From a virus, in the IMG/VR virus record IMGVR_UViG_3300010331_000010, positions 1-33,171 of that record: a DNA stretch of 33,171 nt. One strand, 5' to 3'. The notes below the pieces were generated by a model. That model had not been told where the DNA came from. It saw only the letters and a program-made list of their open reading frames with translations, and made no database searches. The translations under genes were made by a program, and so were the position numbers. This document shows, piece after piece, positions 16,742 through 22,292 of this stretch. Positions within the stretch are counted from its first letter, which is position 1. Each line of letters opens with the position of its first letter.

Positions 16742-16945
16742 CTAGTAGCTCATATTCTGCAACACGTTCAAAAGGAAATTGGGCGCGAAAACCATGTACG
16801 CCCACACCGCCAACGCCATGAACGCTACCGTGGCGCACACTTTGATCAAGAACCTCACAACGACCTCCATATATTGGGAACGAGCATTTACGACACAGTA
16901 CCAGAGCTCCATGGGTGACGTGAGCCCGACCATGTAGTCGGGCAT
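16742..16945 (-). CDS. Possible small antisense membrane protein
   Basis: An open frame of up to 67 residues fills the gap between the lysis terminator and the fibre gene on the opposite strand. It contains one convincing membrane segment, VRFLIKVCATVAFMALAVWA, followed by FAPNFLLNVL. The local base composition looks lower in GC than the neighbours. Against it, none of the possible starts (16945, 16912, 16870) has a good Shine-Dalgarno and I see no clear promoter. If real, it would be an accessory gene of the moron type. Treat it as tentative. Confidence 0.35.
   Translation of the reverse strand: MPDYMVGLTSPMELWYCVVNARSQYMEVVVRFLIKVCATVAFMALAVWAYMVFAPNFLLNVLQNMSY
16924..16943. other. 7-bp hairpin in the leader of the collagen-like fibre gene
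   Basis: GCCCGAC (16924-16930) pairs with GTCGGGC (16937-16943) across a 6-base loop. It ends 22 bases before the start codon at 16966, just upstream of the GAGGAG ribosome binding site. There is no T-tract, so it is more likely an mRNA leader structure than a terminator. Confidence 0.55.
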
Positions 16946-16965
16946 AGACCACGAGGAGCGATCGC

Positions 16966-18291
16966 ATGAACATCATCAGACTAAGGGCTGAGAAGAACCG
17001 ATTGGCGAGGCTCGCTCACGAGCACGTCACCGTCCACAACCGCCAGTACGTTCAGCTGACCTTCGACCTCGACGCGGATTGGAATGCTCTCGAGCGCACG
17101 GTGGTCCTCTACCAGTCGCCGGAGTCCGTCTACCACGTCCTCATGCCAGGTACCGAGGTCACGGTCCCGGCCGAGGTCCTCGCGTCTCGAGGCACGCTCA
17201 GAATCGGCCTTCTGGGCATCAGCGGGGACCGACGTGTCACCACCGACTTCGTCGCAGTCACCGTCTCGGAAGGCGTCGGCGACATAGGCACGCTCCCGCC
17301 AGATCCGACACCCGCCGTATACGACCAAATCGTGACCGAGCTCGGAGACCACGCCTCGCGCATCGTCGTGCTCGAGGCGGGCGGCGGGGGAACGGGAACT
17401 GCGCACCACCCGATGCTGCTCGAGCGCGATCTTCCCGACCAGCATCCGATCGCGGCGATCTCCGGTCTGCAATCCGCTCTCAACACTATCGAGACGACCC
17501 CCGGCCCACAGGGTCCGATGGGTCCTCAGGGCGTCAAAGGCGACGCCGGCGCGCAAGGCGTTCAAGGTCCGAAGGGCGACACTGGGCTGCAAGGTATACA
17601 GGGAGTGCAGGGGCCGAAGGGCGACCCCGGCTTGCAGGGTCCTCAAGGATTGCCTGGCGCGGACGGTGCCGATGGAGCGCAAGGTATCCAGGGCTTGCCC
17701 GGCGCGGACGGTGCGCAGGGGCCGGCGGGCGCCGGCGGCTACACTCCCGTCAAAGACGTGGACTACTTCGACGGCGCGCAGGGTCCGCAAGGTGAGCCGG
17801 GTATTCAGGGGCCGAAAGGCGACCCCGGTGCAGATGGTGCGCAAGGCTTGCCCGGCGAGGCGGGAACCACCGACCATACGCTGCTCGCAAACGTTGGCGC
17901 AAACACTCACGCTCAAATCGACGACCACATCGCGGACGCGACCGACCCTCACGGATCGTCCGTCACACAGACAACGCTCGCAGTGTCCAAAGCAACCGTG
18001 GCCACTGCCGCGCTCGCCAACACCGGCGCCGCCGTCACGGTCGATTTTGCGGCGAAGGGTGCCTATGCGCTCACCGCCAACGGCAACGCCGCAATCACCG
18101 TGGCGAACCTCACAGCGGGCCAGCGCGGTTCGATAAGCCTCTACCCCGACGCGACGCTCCGCACACTCACCTGGGTAGGCGTCTCGAAGTGGCTCGGCGG
18201 CGCGCCTGTGCTCGTAGCGAGCAAGCTGACCGTCGTCACCCTCTTCCACGACGGGGTCGGCGTCATCGGCTCCTGGGGAGGCGAGAGCTGA
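16966..18291 (+). CDS. Collagen-like tail fibre protein
   Basis: This 441-residue protein has three regions. Residues 1-125 form a beta-rich N-terminal module (HNRQYVQLTFDLDADWNALE), known from baseplate-associated proteins and presumably the tail-binding part. Residues 180-298 are Gly-X-Y repeats (GPQGPMGPQGVKGD and similar), interrupted once near 257-270 by GYTPVKDVDYFDG, and should form a triple helix. The rest is a trimeric C-terminal head with DHIADATDPHG and an Ala/Val-rich strand domain. Triple-helical stalks are common in phage fibres. It starts with ATG 16966 after GAGGAG and lies downstream of the lysis genes, behind their terminator. Confidence 0.9.
   Translation: MNIIRLRAEKNRLARLAHEHVTVHNRQYVQLTFDLDADWNALERTVVLYQSPESVYHVLMPGTEVTVPAEVLASRGTLRIGLLGISGDRRVTTDFVAVTVSEGVGDIGTLPPDPTPAVYDQIVTELGDHASRIVVLEAGGGGTGTAHHPMLLERDLPDQHPIAAISGLQSALNTIETTPGPQGPMGPQGVKGDAGAQGVQGPKGDTGLQGIQGVQGPKGDPGLQGPQGLPGADGADGAQGIQGLPGADGAQGPAGAGGYTPVKDVDYFDGAQGPQGEPGIQGPKGDPGADGAQGLPGEAGTTDHTLLANVGANTHAQIDDHIADATDPHGSSVTQTTLAVSKATVATAALANTGAAVTVDFAAKGAYALTANGNAAITVANLTAGQRGSISLYPDATLRTLTWVGVSKWLGGAPVLVASKLTVVTLFHDGVGVIGSWGGES
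17503..17860 (+). repeat. Gly-X-Y coding repeat array
   Basis: This stretch encodes about 35-40 collagen-like triplets with recurrent GPKGDPG and GLPGADG units. Repeated 18-27 base blocks make it prone to length change by slippage or recombination. It is interrupted once, at about 17735-17775, by the YTPVKDVDYF segment. Confidence 0.85.
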
Positions 18292-18542
18292 TGCCACACG
18301 TGATCTCCTCGATTGGCGTCGACACGCAGGGGACGCGCATGCCGCAGGTCGTCATCGACCTCGGGGGAGTGGCGTTCGCCACGTCCGACGGCACGTTCCA
18401 GATCCCGCCGATCGTGCCCGAGAGTGGACTGCCAGAAGAGTACGCCATCGTGGCGCTGCTCGACGCAGACCACGCGCAGGCGATCTCTCTCGGGTACACG
18501 TCCTGCGTCCCTCTCGACCCCTGCTCGGTAGAGGGGGTCTAG
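18291..18542 (+). CDS. Hypothetical small tail-fibre-module protein
   Basis: This 83-residue protein begins MPHVISSIGVDTQGTRMPQV and is rich in short strands and Pro/Gly turns. I do not recognise the family. It starts in a TGATG overlap with the fibre gene and is followed after 3 bases by another fibre-module gene. It may be a fibre chaperone, cap or attachment protein. The Cys pair in SCVPLDPC near the end could form a disulfide outside the cell, but that is speculation. Confidence 0.65.
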   Translation: MPHVISSIGVDTQGTRMPQVVIDLGGVAFATSDGTFQIPPIVPESGLPEEYAIVALLDADHAQAISLGYTSCVPLDPCSVEGV

Positions 18543-18545
18543 CAC

Positions 18546-18959
18546 ATGGCACTCACCTCGCGAGGATCCGCACAAAACGCGAAGATGCGCTTCATCCTGG
18601 CGGCATTCGCAGATGGATCCAACGGAGAGATCAACTATGCAGCCATGCGCACCGGCTACAGCGTCCGAGACATGTACTACTCGGGAACCAAGCTCTACGC
18701 CGGTTCCACGAACATCGGTACGAAGGGTGGCGGCAGTGCCATCGGGGATACTCTCGAGATCGAGGTGAACGGATCCACGCTCACTCTTCGGAACATCACG
18801 AAGGCGACCACTCTGTTGACGGTGACGAACAGCGTCTACCCGGGATCGGGCGTTTGGCAGACCGACCCCGCAACATGCACCTTCGTCTCGTTCACCTCTC
18901 TCGACGCCGCAGCCCCGGCGCATAACCACAACGCGATCGCGTTCGGGGCGGGGTTCTAA
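18546..18959 (+). CDS. Hypothetical virion protein, probable fibre-tip component
   Basis: This 137-residue protein has a beta-rich core (GDTLEIEVNGSTLTLRNITK) and a C-terminal HNHNAIAFGAGF that resembles the short His/Gly-rich end of some tail-tip adhesins. It carries no signal peptide or membrane segment. It is the last plus-strand gene before the lysogeny region and lies in the same unit as the collagen-like fibre, with a shared bidirectional terminator downstream. The call as virion component is from context. Confidence 0.65.
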   Translation: MALTSRGSAQNAKMRFILAAFADGSNGEINYAAMRTGYSVRDMYYSGTKLYAGSTNIGTKGGGSAIGDTLEIEVNGSTLTLRNITKATTLLTVTNSVYPGSGVWQTDPATCTFVSFTSLDAAAPAHNHNAIAFGAGF

Positions 18960-18969
18960 GCCGCAGTTT

Positions 18970-19042
18970 TATTTGATGGGTAAATAGCAAGCCCCTCATC
19001 TTCGCAGGTGAGGGGCTAGTTTCTATTTGATGGGTAAATAGC
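18970..19042. repeat. 19-bp direct repeats flanking a bidirectional terminator
   Basis: TATTTGATGGGTAAATAGC occurs at 18970-18988 and again at 19024-19042, identical and in the same orientation. Each copy contains a small dyad (TATTT/AAATA). The 35 bases between hold the terminator stem. The pair may be a duplicated target, a protein-binding site, or the trace of a slipped duplication. Confidence 0.85.
18990..19017. terminator. Bidirectional terminator between convergent genes
   Basis: AGCCCCTCA (18990-18998) pairs with TGAGGGGCT (19009-19017) over a 10-base loop. It lies between the end of the fibre module (18959) and the end of the minus-strand membrane gene (19063). Short T-rich stretches follow on both strands. 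Confidence 0.8.
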
Positions 19043-19062
19043 TGCTCCGATCGAGCCTGCGC

Positions 19063-19323
19063 CTACTCCTTGATCGACAGGACTCCGCACGCCGCGCCGG
19101 TCACCGCGAATGATGTGGCGAATCCCAGAGTCACCGTCATCATGGTAGTCGCCGCCAAGCCACCTTCGGTCGTCCCGCCACTATTAAGCATTCCTAGTCC
19201 GAACATCGCAGCCAGGGCGCATGCGCACACCGCAGCCGCAGTGAACCCGATGGCCACGATCCGCCAAGTCCATCTACGCTCAGTCTCCACAACGATCTCG
19301 GTATTGTTGGACTCAGTCTCCAT
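19063..19323 (-). CDS. Two-helix membrane protein at the prophage end (possible lysogenic conversion gene)
   Basis: This 86-residue protein has an acidic N-terminus (METESNNTEIVVETERRW), then two membrane helices: IVAIGFTAAAVCACALAAMF and the TMMTVTLGFATSFAVTGAA stretch. ATG 19323 is preceded by AAGGGGG; an extended start at 19353 lacks a ribosome binding site. It is on the minus strand, separated from the fibre genes by a bidirectional terminator and from the integrase by attP. After integration at attP it would lie at the prophage end opposite the integrase, the usual place for genes expressed in lysogens such as superinfection exclusion proteins. The specific function is unknown. Confidence 0.7.
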   Translation of the reverse strand: METESNNTEIVVETERRWTWRIVAIGFTAAAVCACALAAMFGLGMLNSGGTTEGGLAATTMMTVTLGFATSFAVTGAACGVLSIKE

Positions 19324-19511
19324 TACTCCCCCTTGGTCGGTTCCTATGTCCAAAGATTACCACTAATGGCGAAATCTTCCCTGACGTTCCCTATGGTTCC
19401 CTAAGAGTTAGGCCACTTTAGGACACGTTTGTCGGCGCGTTCAGAGAGCCGAAGAGTGAAGACACGCAGCTCAGGAGATATTTTCTCAGGTTGACGAACT
19501 GAAGTCCTCCA

Positions 19512-19528
19512 ACGGTTTTCAAGACCGT
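19512..19528 (-). other. tRNA-Ser(UGA)-like anticodon stem-loop
   Basis: Read on the minus strand, ACGGTCTTGAAAACCGT forms a 5-bp stem with the 7-base loop CTTGAAA, which is exactly the anticodon arm of many bacterial tRNA-Ser(UGA) genes. The bases just upstream on the same strand (plus 19529-19546) also recall a D-arm with an AACGGT element. No matching acceptor stem or normal T-arm follows, so this is not a functional tRNA. It may be a relic or chance. Confidence 0.4.
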
Positions 19529-19640
19529 CGCAATCGACCGTTCACGGGAGCGTTGTATCGCCGAGCGGCGGTTGTCTTGCGCATCATCCTATGTGATAAA
19601 TGAACGGTTTCATGCGCTAGTCTAGGCTTGTGAAAGCCCG

Positions 19641-19660
19641 AGATGTACCGAGATGTACCG
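19641..19660. repeat. Tandem decamers, left putative integrase arm sites
   Basis: AGATGTACCG occurs twice in direct tandem (19641-19650 and 19651-19660). The same decamer recurs on the other side of the attP core (19885-19894), next to a one-mismatch copy (19875-19884). Paired repeats flanking a core are the usual layout of arm-type sites bound by the N-terminal domain of tyrosine integrases. Confidence 0.75.
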
Positions 19661-19671
19661 AGCAAGCAAAA

Positions 19672-19700
19672 GCAAACGCCCCTTGAAAGAGGCGTTTGCG
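19672..19700. terminator. Hairpin beside the attP core
   Basis: GCAAACGCC (19672-19680) pairs with GGCGTTTGC (19692-19700) around CCTTGAAAGAG-type loop sequence. It lies just outside the tRNA-derived core, downstream of the integrase gene on the minus strand. It may be a terminator for the integrase transcript, although the T-tract is weak. In the integrated state it would lie next to the host tRNA gene. Confidence 0.6.
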
Positions 19701-19711
19701 CTGGTAGATGA

Positions 19712-19756
19712 TGGTGGGCCTAGCAGGGTTCGAACCTGCAACCAAGGGATTATGAG
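19712..19756 (-). other. attP core: 3' half of a CAU-anticodon tRNA
   Basis: On the minus strand these 45 bases read as the anticodon loop CTCATAA, the 3' anticodon stem TCCCT, a variable loop, a T-arm with GCAGG/CCTGC around TTCGAAC, the acceptor strand TAGGCCC, and ACCA. No 5' half is present. Phage-borne tRNA 3' halves of this kind restore the host gene after integration, so the host target should be a tRNA-Met or tRNA-Ile2 gene with a GGGCCTA acceptor strand and an encoded CCA. Confidence 0.92.
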
Positions 19757-19806
19757 TTTCACGAACAGGCACCCCGAAAAGCACCGTCCGCGCAGGTCAG
19801 CCCCTT

Positions 19807-19858
19807 GTTTCCACTGGTAGGGGGTTCATCTCTCGTCGGCTCGTTTCCGCTGGTCGGG
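19807..19858. repeat. Imperfect 16-bp direct repeat between attP core and integrase gene
   Basis: GTTTCCACTGGTAGGG (19807-19822) and GTTTCCGCTGGTCGGG (19843-19858) differ at two positions and lie 36 bp apart. Their spacing and location suggest sites for an accessory protein such as the excisionase, or further arm sites, but no motif identifies them. Confidence 0.6.
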
Positions 19859-19874
19859 TGTTCTCGTGGGTTGG

Positions 19875-19894
19875 AGATGTCCCGAGATGTACCG
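19875..19894. repeat. Tandem decamers, right putative integrase arm sites
   Basis: AGATGTCCCG (19875-19884) and AGATGTACCG (19885-19894) are in direct tandem immediately after the integrase stop codon. They have the same orientation and spacing as the pair at 19641-19660. Confidence 0.75.
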
Positions 19895-19900
19895 AGCGGC

Positions 19901-21088
19901 CTAGCCGATACGCTTGCCCCGTTTATGCAGATTCTTCTTTCCAAGCGCGTCGAACGCGTCGGCCGCGGCGTCGTCGCTTGCTCTCCCAGGGCGCAGGTAG
20001 AAGGTGTCCGTCACCGAGACGCTGGAATGTCCGAGGCGACGGCTCACGTCCACGATGTTCACGCCTGTCGAGAGCGTGATCGTCGCGTGGGTGTGGCGCA
20101 GGTTCTTGAACGGCAGATAATCGACAGGCGGAGTGTGGGTCGGGGTCTTCTTGTCGCGTCCGAGACGCTGGCCCATCATCACACGCCATCGCCCGGTGAG
20201 CGTGTCCGGCGACATGCGCTTTCCGGACGGTCCGTTGAGAAAAGCCCCGATGCGGGGTGTCGCTCCCCTGATCTCCAACAGCCTTCGTGCCGCGAAACCG
20301 GGGATAGACACGGTTCGGTTGGACCGCTCCGACTTCGGGTCCTCGAAGACTTCCTCACCCTTGTCGTCACGCTTTCCGTGATATCCGCGCTTCACCTCGA
20401 GCTCGCAGCGTCCGCCCTTCGGAAGCTTGATGTCCTGCCAATCGAGCCCGCATATCTCCGAGCGTCTGAGTCCGCACGACAGCGCGACTAGGACGGCCGG
20501 CTCGATCAGGTCGCCGCGGAAATAGTCCAGGACGGCGAACATCTCGTCCGCTGTGAGGACACGAGCATCGTACTTCGGCACCTTCGGACAGGTGACGCTC
20601 GGCATCGGATCGTTGTCGAGGAAGCCTGTCTGCGCTGCGTACTTCATTGCGTTACGCAGCACCTTGTAGACGTTCTTTGCCGCGCCCTTGTTCTCGATCT
20701 CTCCGAGACGCTGGGAGACGGTGTACGGCAACAGCCCCGCGAGCTTTACATTCCCGAATAGGGACTTGATGTGGTTCTCCACAGTCAGCTCATAGCCATG
20801 ATAAGAGGACGGCCTCAGGTCGGCCTTGGTAGGAAGCCACGCCTCGCGCACGAACTCGTACACTGTCAGGTTCTTGAGAGCAGTCGCCGACTTCCCCGCC
20901 TTCAGCGCGAACCGCGCAAGGAGCATCTGCGCGTCTTTCCTGGTGCCGCGAATCGTCTCATCGAACTTGAGCCGTTTCTTTCCGTCCGGGGACCATCCGG
21001 CGGAGAGGACCACGCGGTATCTCCCGTTGCCGAGGTCCTCGATGCTGCCCAACTCTGAACGCAGCCGCTTACCTTTCGCCACCACCAC
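19901..21088 (-). CDS. int: Tyrosine integrase
   Basis: This 395-residue site-specific recombinase has an arm-binding N-terminus (LGNGRYRVVLSAGWSPDGKK, about residues 18-70). A SAM-like core-binding domain follows at about 75-170 (VYEFVREAWLPTKADLRPSS). The catalytic domain contains the arginine in CGLRRSEICGL (about 208), the LRHTHAT box (330-336), LGHSS (352-356) and the nucleophile Y364 in DTFYL. The residue before the second arginine box reads KNLR rather than the usual HxLR, so the first histidine is replaced by lysine, as in some active relatives. Three GTG codons (21088, 21085, 21082) compete as start behind a GGGGGT site. It lies next to attP and downstream of an SOS box. Confidence 0.95.
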   Translation of the reverse strand: MVVAKGKRLRSELGSIEDLGNGRYRVVLSAGWSPDGKKRLKFDETIRGTRKDAQMLLARFALKAGKSATALKNLTVYEFVREAWLPTKADLRPSSYHGYELTVENHIKSLFGNVKLAGLLPYTVSQRLGEIENKGAAKNVYKVLRNAMKYAAQTGFLDNDPMPSVTCPKVPKYDARVLTADEMFAVLDYFRGDLIEPAVLVALSCGLRRSEICGLDWQDIKLPKGGRCELEVKRGYHGKRDDKGEEVFEDPKSERSNRTVSIPGFAARRLLEIRGATPRIGAFLNGPSGKRMSPDTLTGRWRVMMGQRLGRDKKTPTHTPPVDYLPFKNLRHTHATITLSTGVNIVDVSRRLGHSSVSVTDTFYLRPGRASDDAAADAFDALGKKNLHKRGKRIG

Positions 21089-21108
21089 ACCCCCGTTCTT
21101 GTCAGAGG

Positions 21109-21124
21109 TCGAACATATGTTCGA
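21109..21124. promoter_or_regulatory. Perfect SOS (LexA) box in front of the integrase gene
   Basis: TCGAACATATGTTCGA is a 16-bp perfect palindrome. It contains CGAACATATGTTCG, which fits the consensus of LexA boxes in Bacillus (CGAAC, four bases, GTTCG) and the actinobacterial form TCGAAC-N4-GTTCGA. It lies about 20 bp upstream of the integrase start and abuts the candidate -10 element, so bound LexA would block the integrase promoter. Confidence 0.88.
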
Positions 21125-21152
21125 TTATGAACCTTGAAAATATAGCTGTGCT
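21124..21152 (-). promoter_or_regulatory. Candidate integrase promoter
   Basis: On the minus strand, CATAAT (21129-21124) matches the -10 consensus at five of six bases. AGCACA (21152-21147), 17 bp upstream, is a weak -35. The -10 abuts the SOS box, giving a classic LexA-repressed layout. The -35 overlaps the end of the repressor gene. Confidence 0.5.
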
Positions 21153-21477
21153 AGTCGTCGATTCGATTCCGGCTCGCCTGGTTAATGAGCAGGGTCACAT
21201 ATTCGTCAACCAACTTTGTTTCAGCGTCCGTAAGCGCTTGGATTCGCGCACACAAATGCTCGTGCATAGTGCGACCCTGTCTGCCGAGGAGACGGTCCGT
21301 TGATACTCCAAAGTAGTCCGCCAACGTTGAAAGCTTCTCCCCGTTCGGCTCAGTTCGTCCTTGCTCCCAGTTTCGATAGGTCGCGATCTGAACCTTGATC
21401 GCATCCGCTACCTGCTGCTGAGTTCTTCCGGTTGCCTCGCGCACGTCACGCAGCGGACTCTCATGTTTGGATCTCAC
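21151..21477 (-). CDS. CI-like repressor without peptidase domain
   Basis: This 108-residue protein has an XRE-type helix-turn-helix at about residues 7-60 (LRDVREATGRTQQQVADAI, then YRNWEQGRTEPNGEKLSTLA and YFGVSTDRLLGR). A helical tail of about 40 residues (RIQALTDAETKLVDEYVTLL) probably mediates oligomerisation. I prefer the GTG at 21477 with GGGGGT just upstream; a TTG at 21489 overlaps that site. Divergent from the Cro-like gene, it is the likely lysogeny repressor. It has no S24/LexA-type peptidase, so it cannot respond to RecA by self-cleavage, unlike lambda CI. Confidence 0.88.
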   Translation of the reverse strand: MRSKHESPLRDVREATGRTQQQVADAIKVQIATYRNWEQGRTEPNGEKLSTLADYFGVSTDRLLGRQGRTMHEHLCARIQALTDAETKLVDEYVTLLINQASRNRIDD

Positions 21478-21489
21478 CGATACCCCCAA

Positions 21490-21625
21490 GATCGTCTTAG
21501 TGTCGCGTAGTCACAGGGTACAACAAAATGACTACAAATGTACGCAAAATGTGTTGCATAACAGATGGATTTAGCGTACCGTAGCCAATGCGTGCTACGG
21601 TTTCTTTGTAGTTAGGAGGGACGGA
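21490..21625. promoter_or_regulatory. Divergent control region between CI-like and Cro-like genes
   Basis: This AT-richer stretch holds several candidate operator elements: the inverted pair GTAGTCA (21507-21513) and TGACTAC (21529-21535); three CAAAATG-like repeats at about 10-bp spacing (21524-21551); ACTACAAA (21531-21538), mirrored by TTTGTAGT (21605-21612); and an 8-bp inverted repeat ACCGTAGC/GCTACGGT (21578-21601). A weak rightward promoter may be TTGCAT (21554) with TACCGT (21577). The leftward promoter is not clear. Confidence 0.7.
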
Positions 21626-21841
21626 ATGAACAGAATACTTGCGGCTGAGAGAACACGCCTCGGCCTAACGCAGGGAGCACTCGCCGAACGTATCGGCGTC
21701 TCACGCGGCCTGATCCAAAAGTGGGAGGCTGCCGGAAATCTGGGGAAGGCCTCGGGGAGTCAGCTACAAGCGCTGTCTGATCTTTTCAGCGTATCGACCG
21801 ACTACCTACTCGGCCGGACAACTGAGAGGAAAGCGAGTTAG
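21626..21841 (+). CDS. Cro-like XRE regulator
   Basis: This 71-residue protein is almost entirely one XRE helix-turn-helix: LAAERTRLGLTQGALAERIG, recognition helix VSRGLIQKWEAAG, and the SVSTDYLLGRT end shared with the opposing repressor's FGVSTDRLLGR. TAGGAGGG lies 6 bases upstream. As the first gene of the rightward early operon facing a repressor, it is the probable Cro equivalent that shuts off the repressor promoter during lytic growth. Confidence 0.88.
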   Translation: MNRILAAERTRLGLTQGALAERIGVSRGLIQKWEAAGNLGKASGSQLQALSDLFSVSTDYLLGRTTERKAS

Positions 21842-21843
21842 CC

Positions 21844-22032
21844 ATGGCCGAGAAGGCATTCATCTCAGTTGCCGAGGCGGCCGAAGAGAGCGGTCTCAGC
21901 ACCGACATCCTCTACGAACTCCTCCGCAAGGAGAACCCACTCCCCCACATCAAGGTCGGTCGCTACTACCGAGTCGACCGGGAGCGCTTCATCGACTACC
22001 TGAGAGACGAGTTGGGATCACCACACCGCTAG
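21844..22032 (+). CDS. Excisionase-like / HTH_17 DNA-binding protein
   Basis: This 62-residue protein matches the winged-helix excisionase pattern: FISVAEAAEESGLSTDILYE (helix-turn-helix), then PLPHIKVGRYYRVDRERFID, where the basic strand forms the wing. Such proteins bend DNA at attP or act as small transcription factors. It starts 2 bases after the Cro-like stop and is likely coupled to it. Early expression would fit an excision role, with binding sites possibly among the repeats at 19807-19858. Confidence 0.82.
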   Translation: MAEKAFISVAEAAEESGLSTDILYELLRKENPLPHIKVGRYYRVDRERFIDYLRDELGSPHR

Positions 22033-22058
22033 CCACAGACAAGACGGGGGGAACACGC

Positions 22059-22292
22059 ATGACGATCGACACGTACAGGCAACAGCAAGAGCGCGACCGC
22101 ATAGCGGATCAACAACTCAAGGAGTCGGAGGCGAAGCTCGAGGCCGCCGCAGACGAGTACCACCGGAAGGTGATCCGTCTCGCCGCCATCATCGGAGTTA
22201 TCGTCTTCGCGGTGTTCGTGTTCTGGGCGACCCCGAGCGCCGGCGGAGACGCGGCGTACCAGACGTACACCATCGAGCAGGTGGCGCGATGA
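22059..22292 (+). CDS. Hypothetical single-pass membrane protein
   Basis: This 77-residue protein has an N-terminal charged helix (YRQQQERDRIADQQLKESEA, likely coiled coil), one membrane helix at about 43-60 (LAAIIGVIVFAVFVFWA), and a short outer tail. No family is recognised. GGGGGGAA lies upstream. It ends in the VAR/ATGA junction motif seen repeatedly in this operon. Early membrane proteins of this kind can act in superinfection exclusion or host takeover, but nothing here decides it. Confidence 0.72.
   Translation: MTIDTYRQQQERDRIADQQLKESEAKLEAAADEYHRKVIRLAAIIGVIVFAVFVFWATPSAGGDAAYQTYTIEQVAR

Larger units (their letters stand above)
19354..19900. other. Gene-free attachment region
   Basis: About 550 bases contain no convincing gene. 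They hold, in order, the leader of the membrane protein gene, a tRNA-Ser-like stem-loop (19512-19528), two tandem decamers (19641-19660), a hairpin (19672-19700), the tRNA-derived attP core (19712-19756), a 16-bp imperfect repeat pair (19807-19858) and two more decamers (19875-19894). Open frames here appear random. Confidence 0.8.

Noticed and set aside
17503-17860. Repetitive DNA resembling a CRISPR-like array
   Set aside because: The repeats are short, imperfect and in frame with Gly-X-Y codons, with no uniform spacers. They are explained by the collagen-like protein.
16981-18297. 438-residue minus-strand frame opposite the collagen-like gene
   Set aside because: Its repeats (LRTL-type) are the antisense image of the Gly-X-Y triplets. 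The forward protein is well supported.
18970-19042. Two-repeat minimal CRISPR
   Set aside because: There are only two 19-bp repeats, the intervening 35 bp is a terminator hairpin, and no cas gene is present.
19512-19528. Plus-strand reading as a UCA anticodon (suppressor or selenocysteine tRNA)
   Set aside because: Neither an acceptor stem nor a T-arm can be built on the plus strand. The minus-strand tRNA-Ser arm fits better.
21109-21124. Palindrome as an operator of the CI-like repressor
   Set aside because: It does not resemble the repeats in the CI/Cro control region and matches the LexA consensus closely. A CI role cannot be fully excluded.
15104-21490. Diversity-generating retroelement acting on the fibre genes
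   Set aside because: No reverse transcriptase gene and no template/variable repeat pair with A-specific differences are present.
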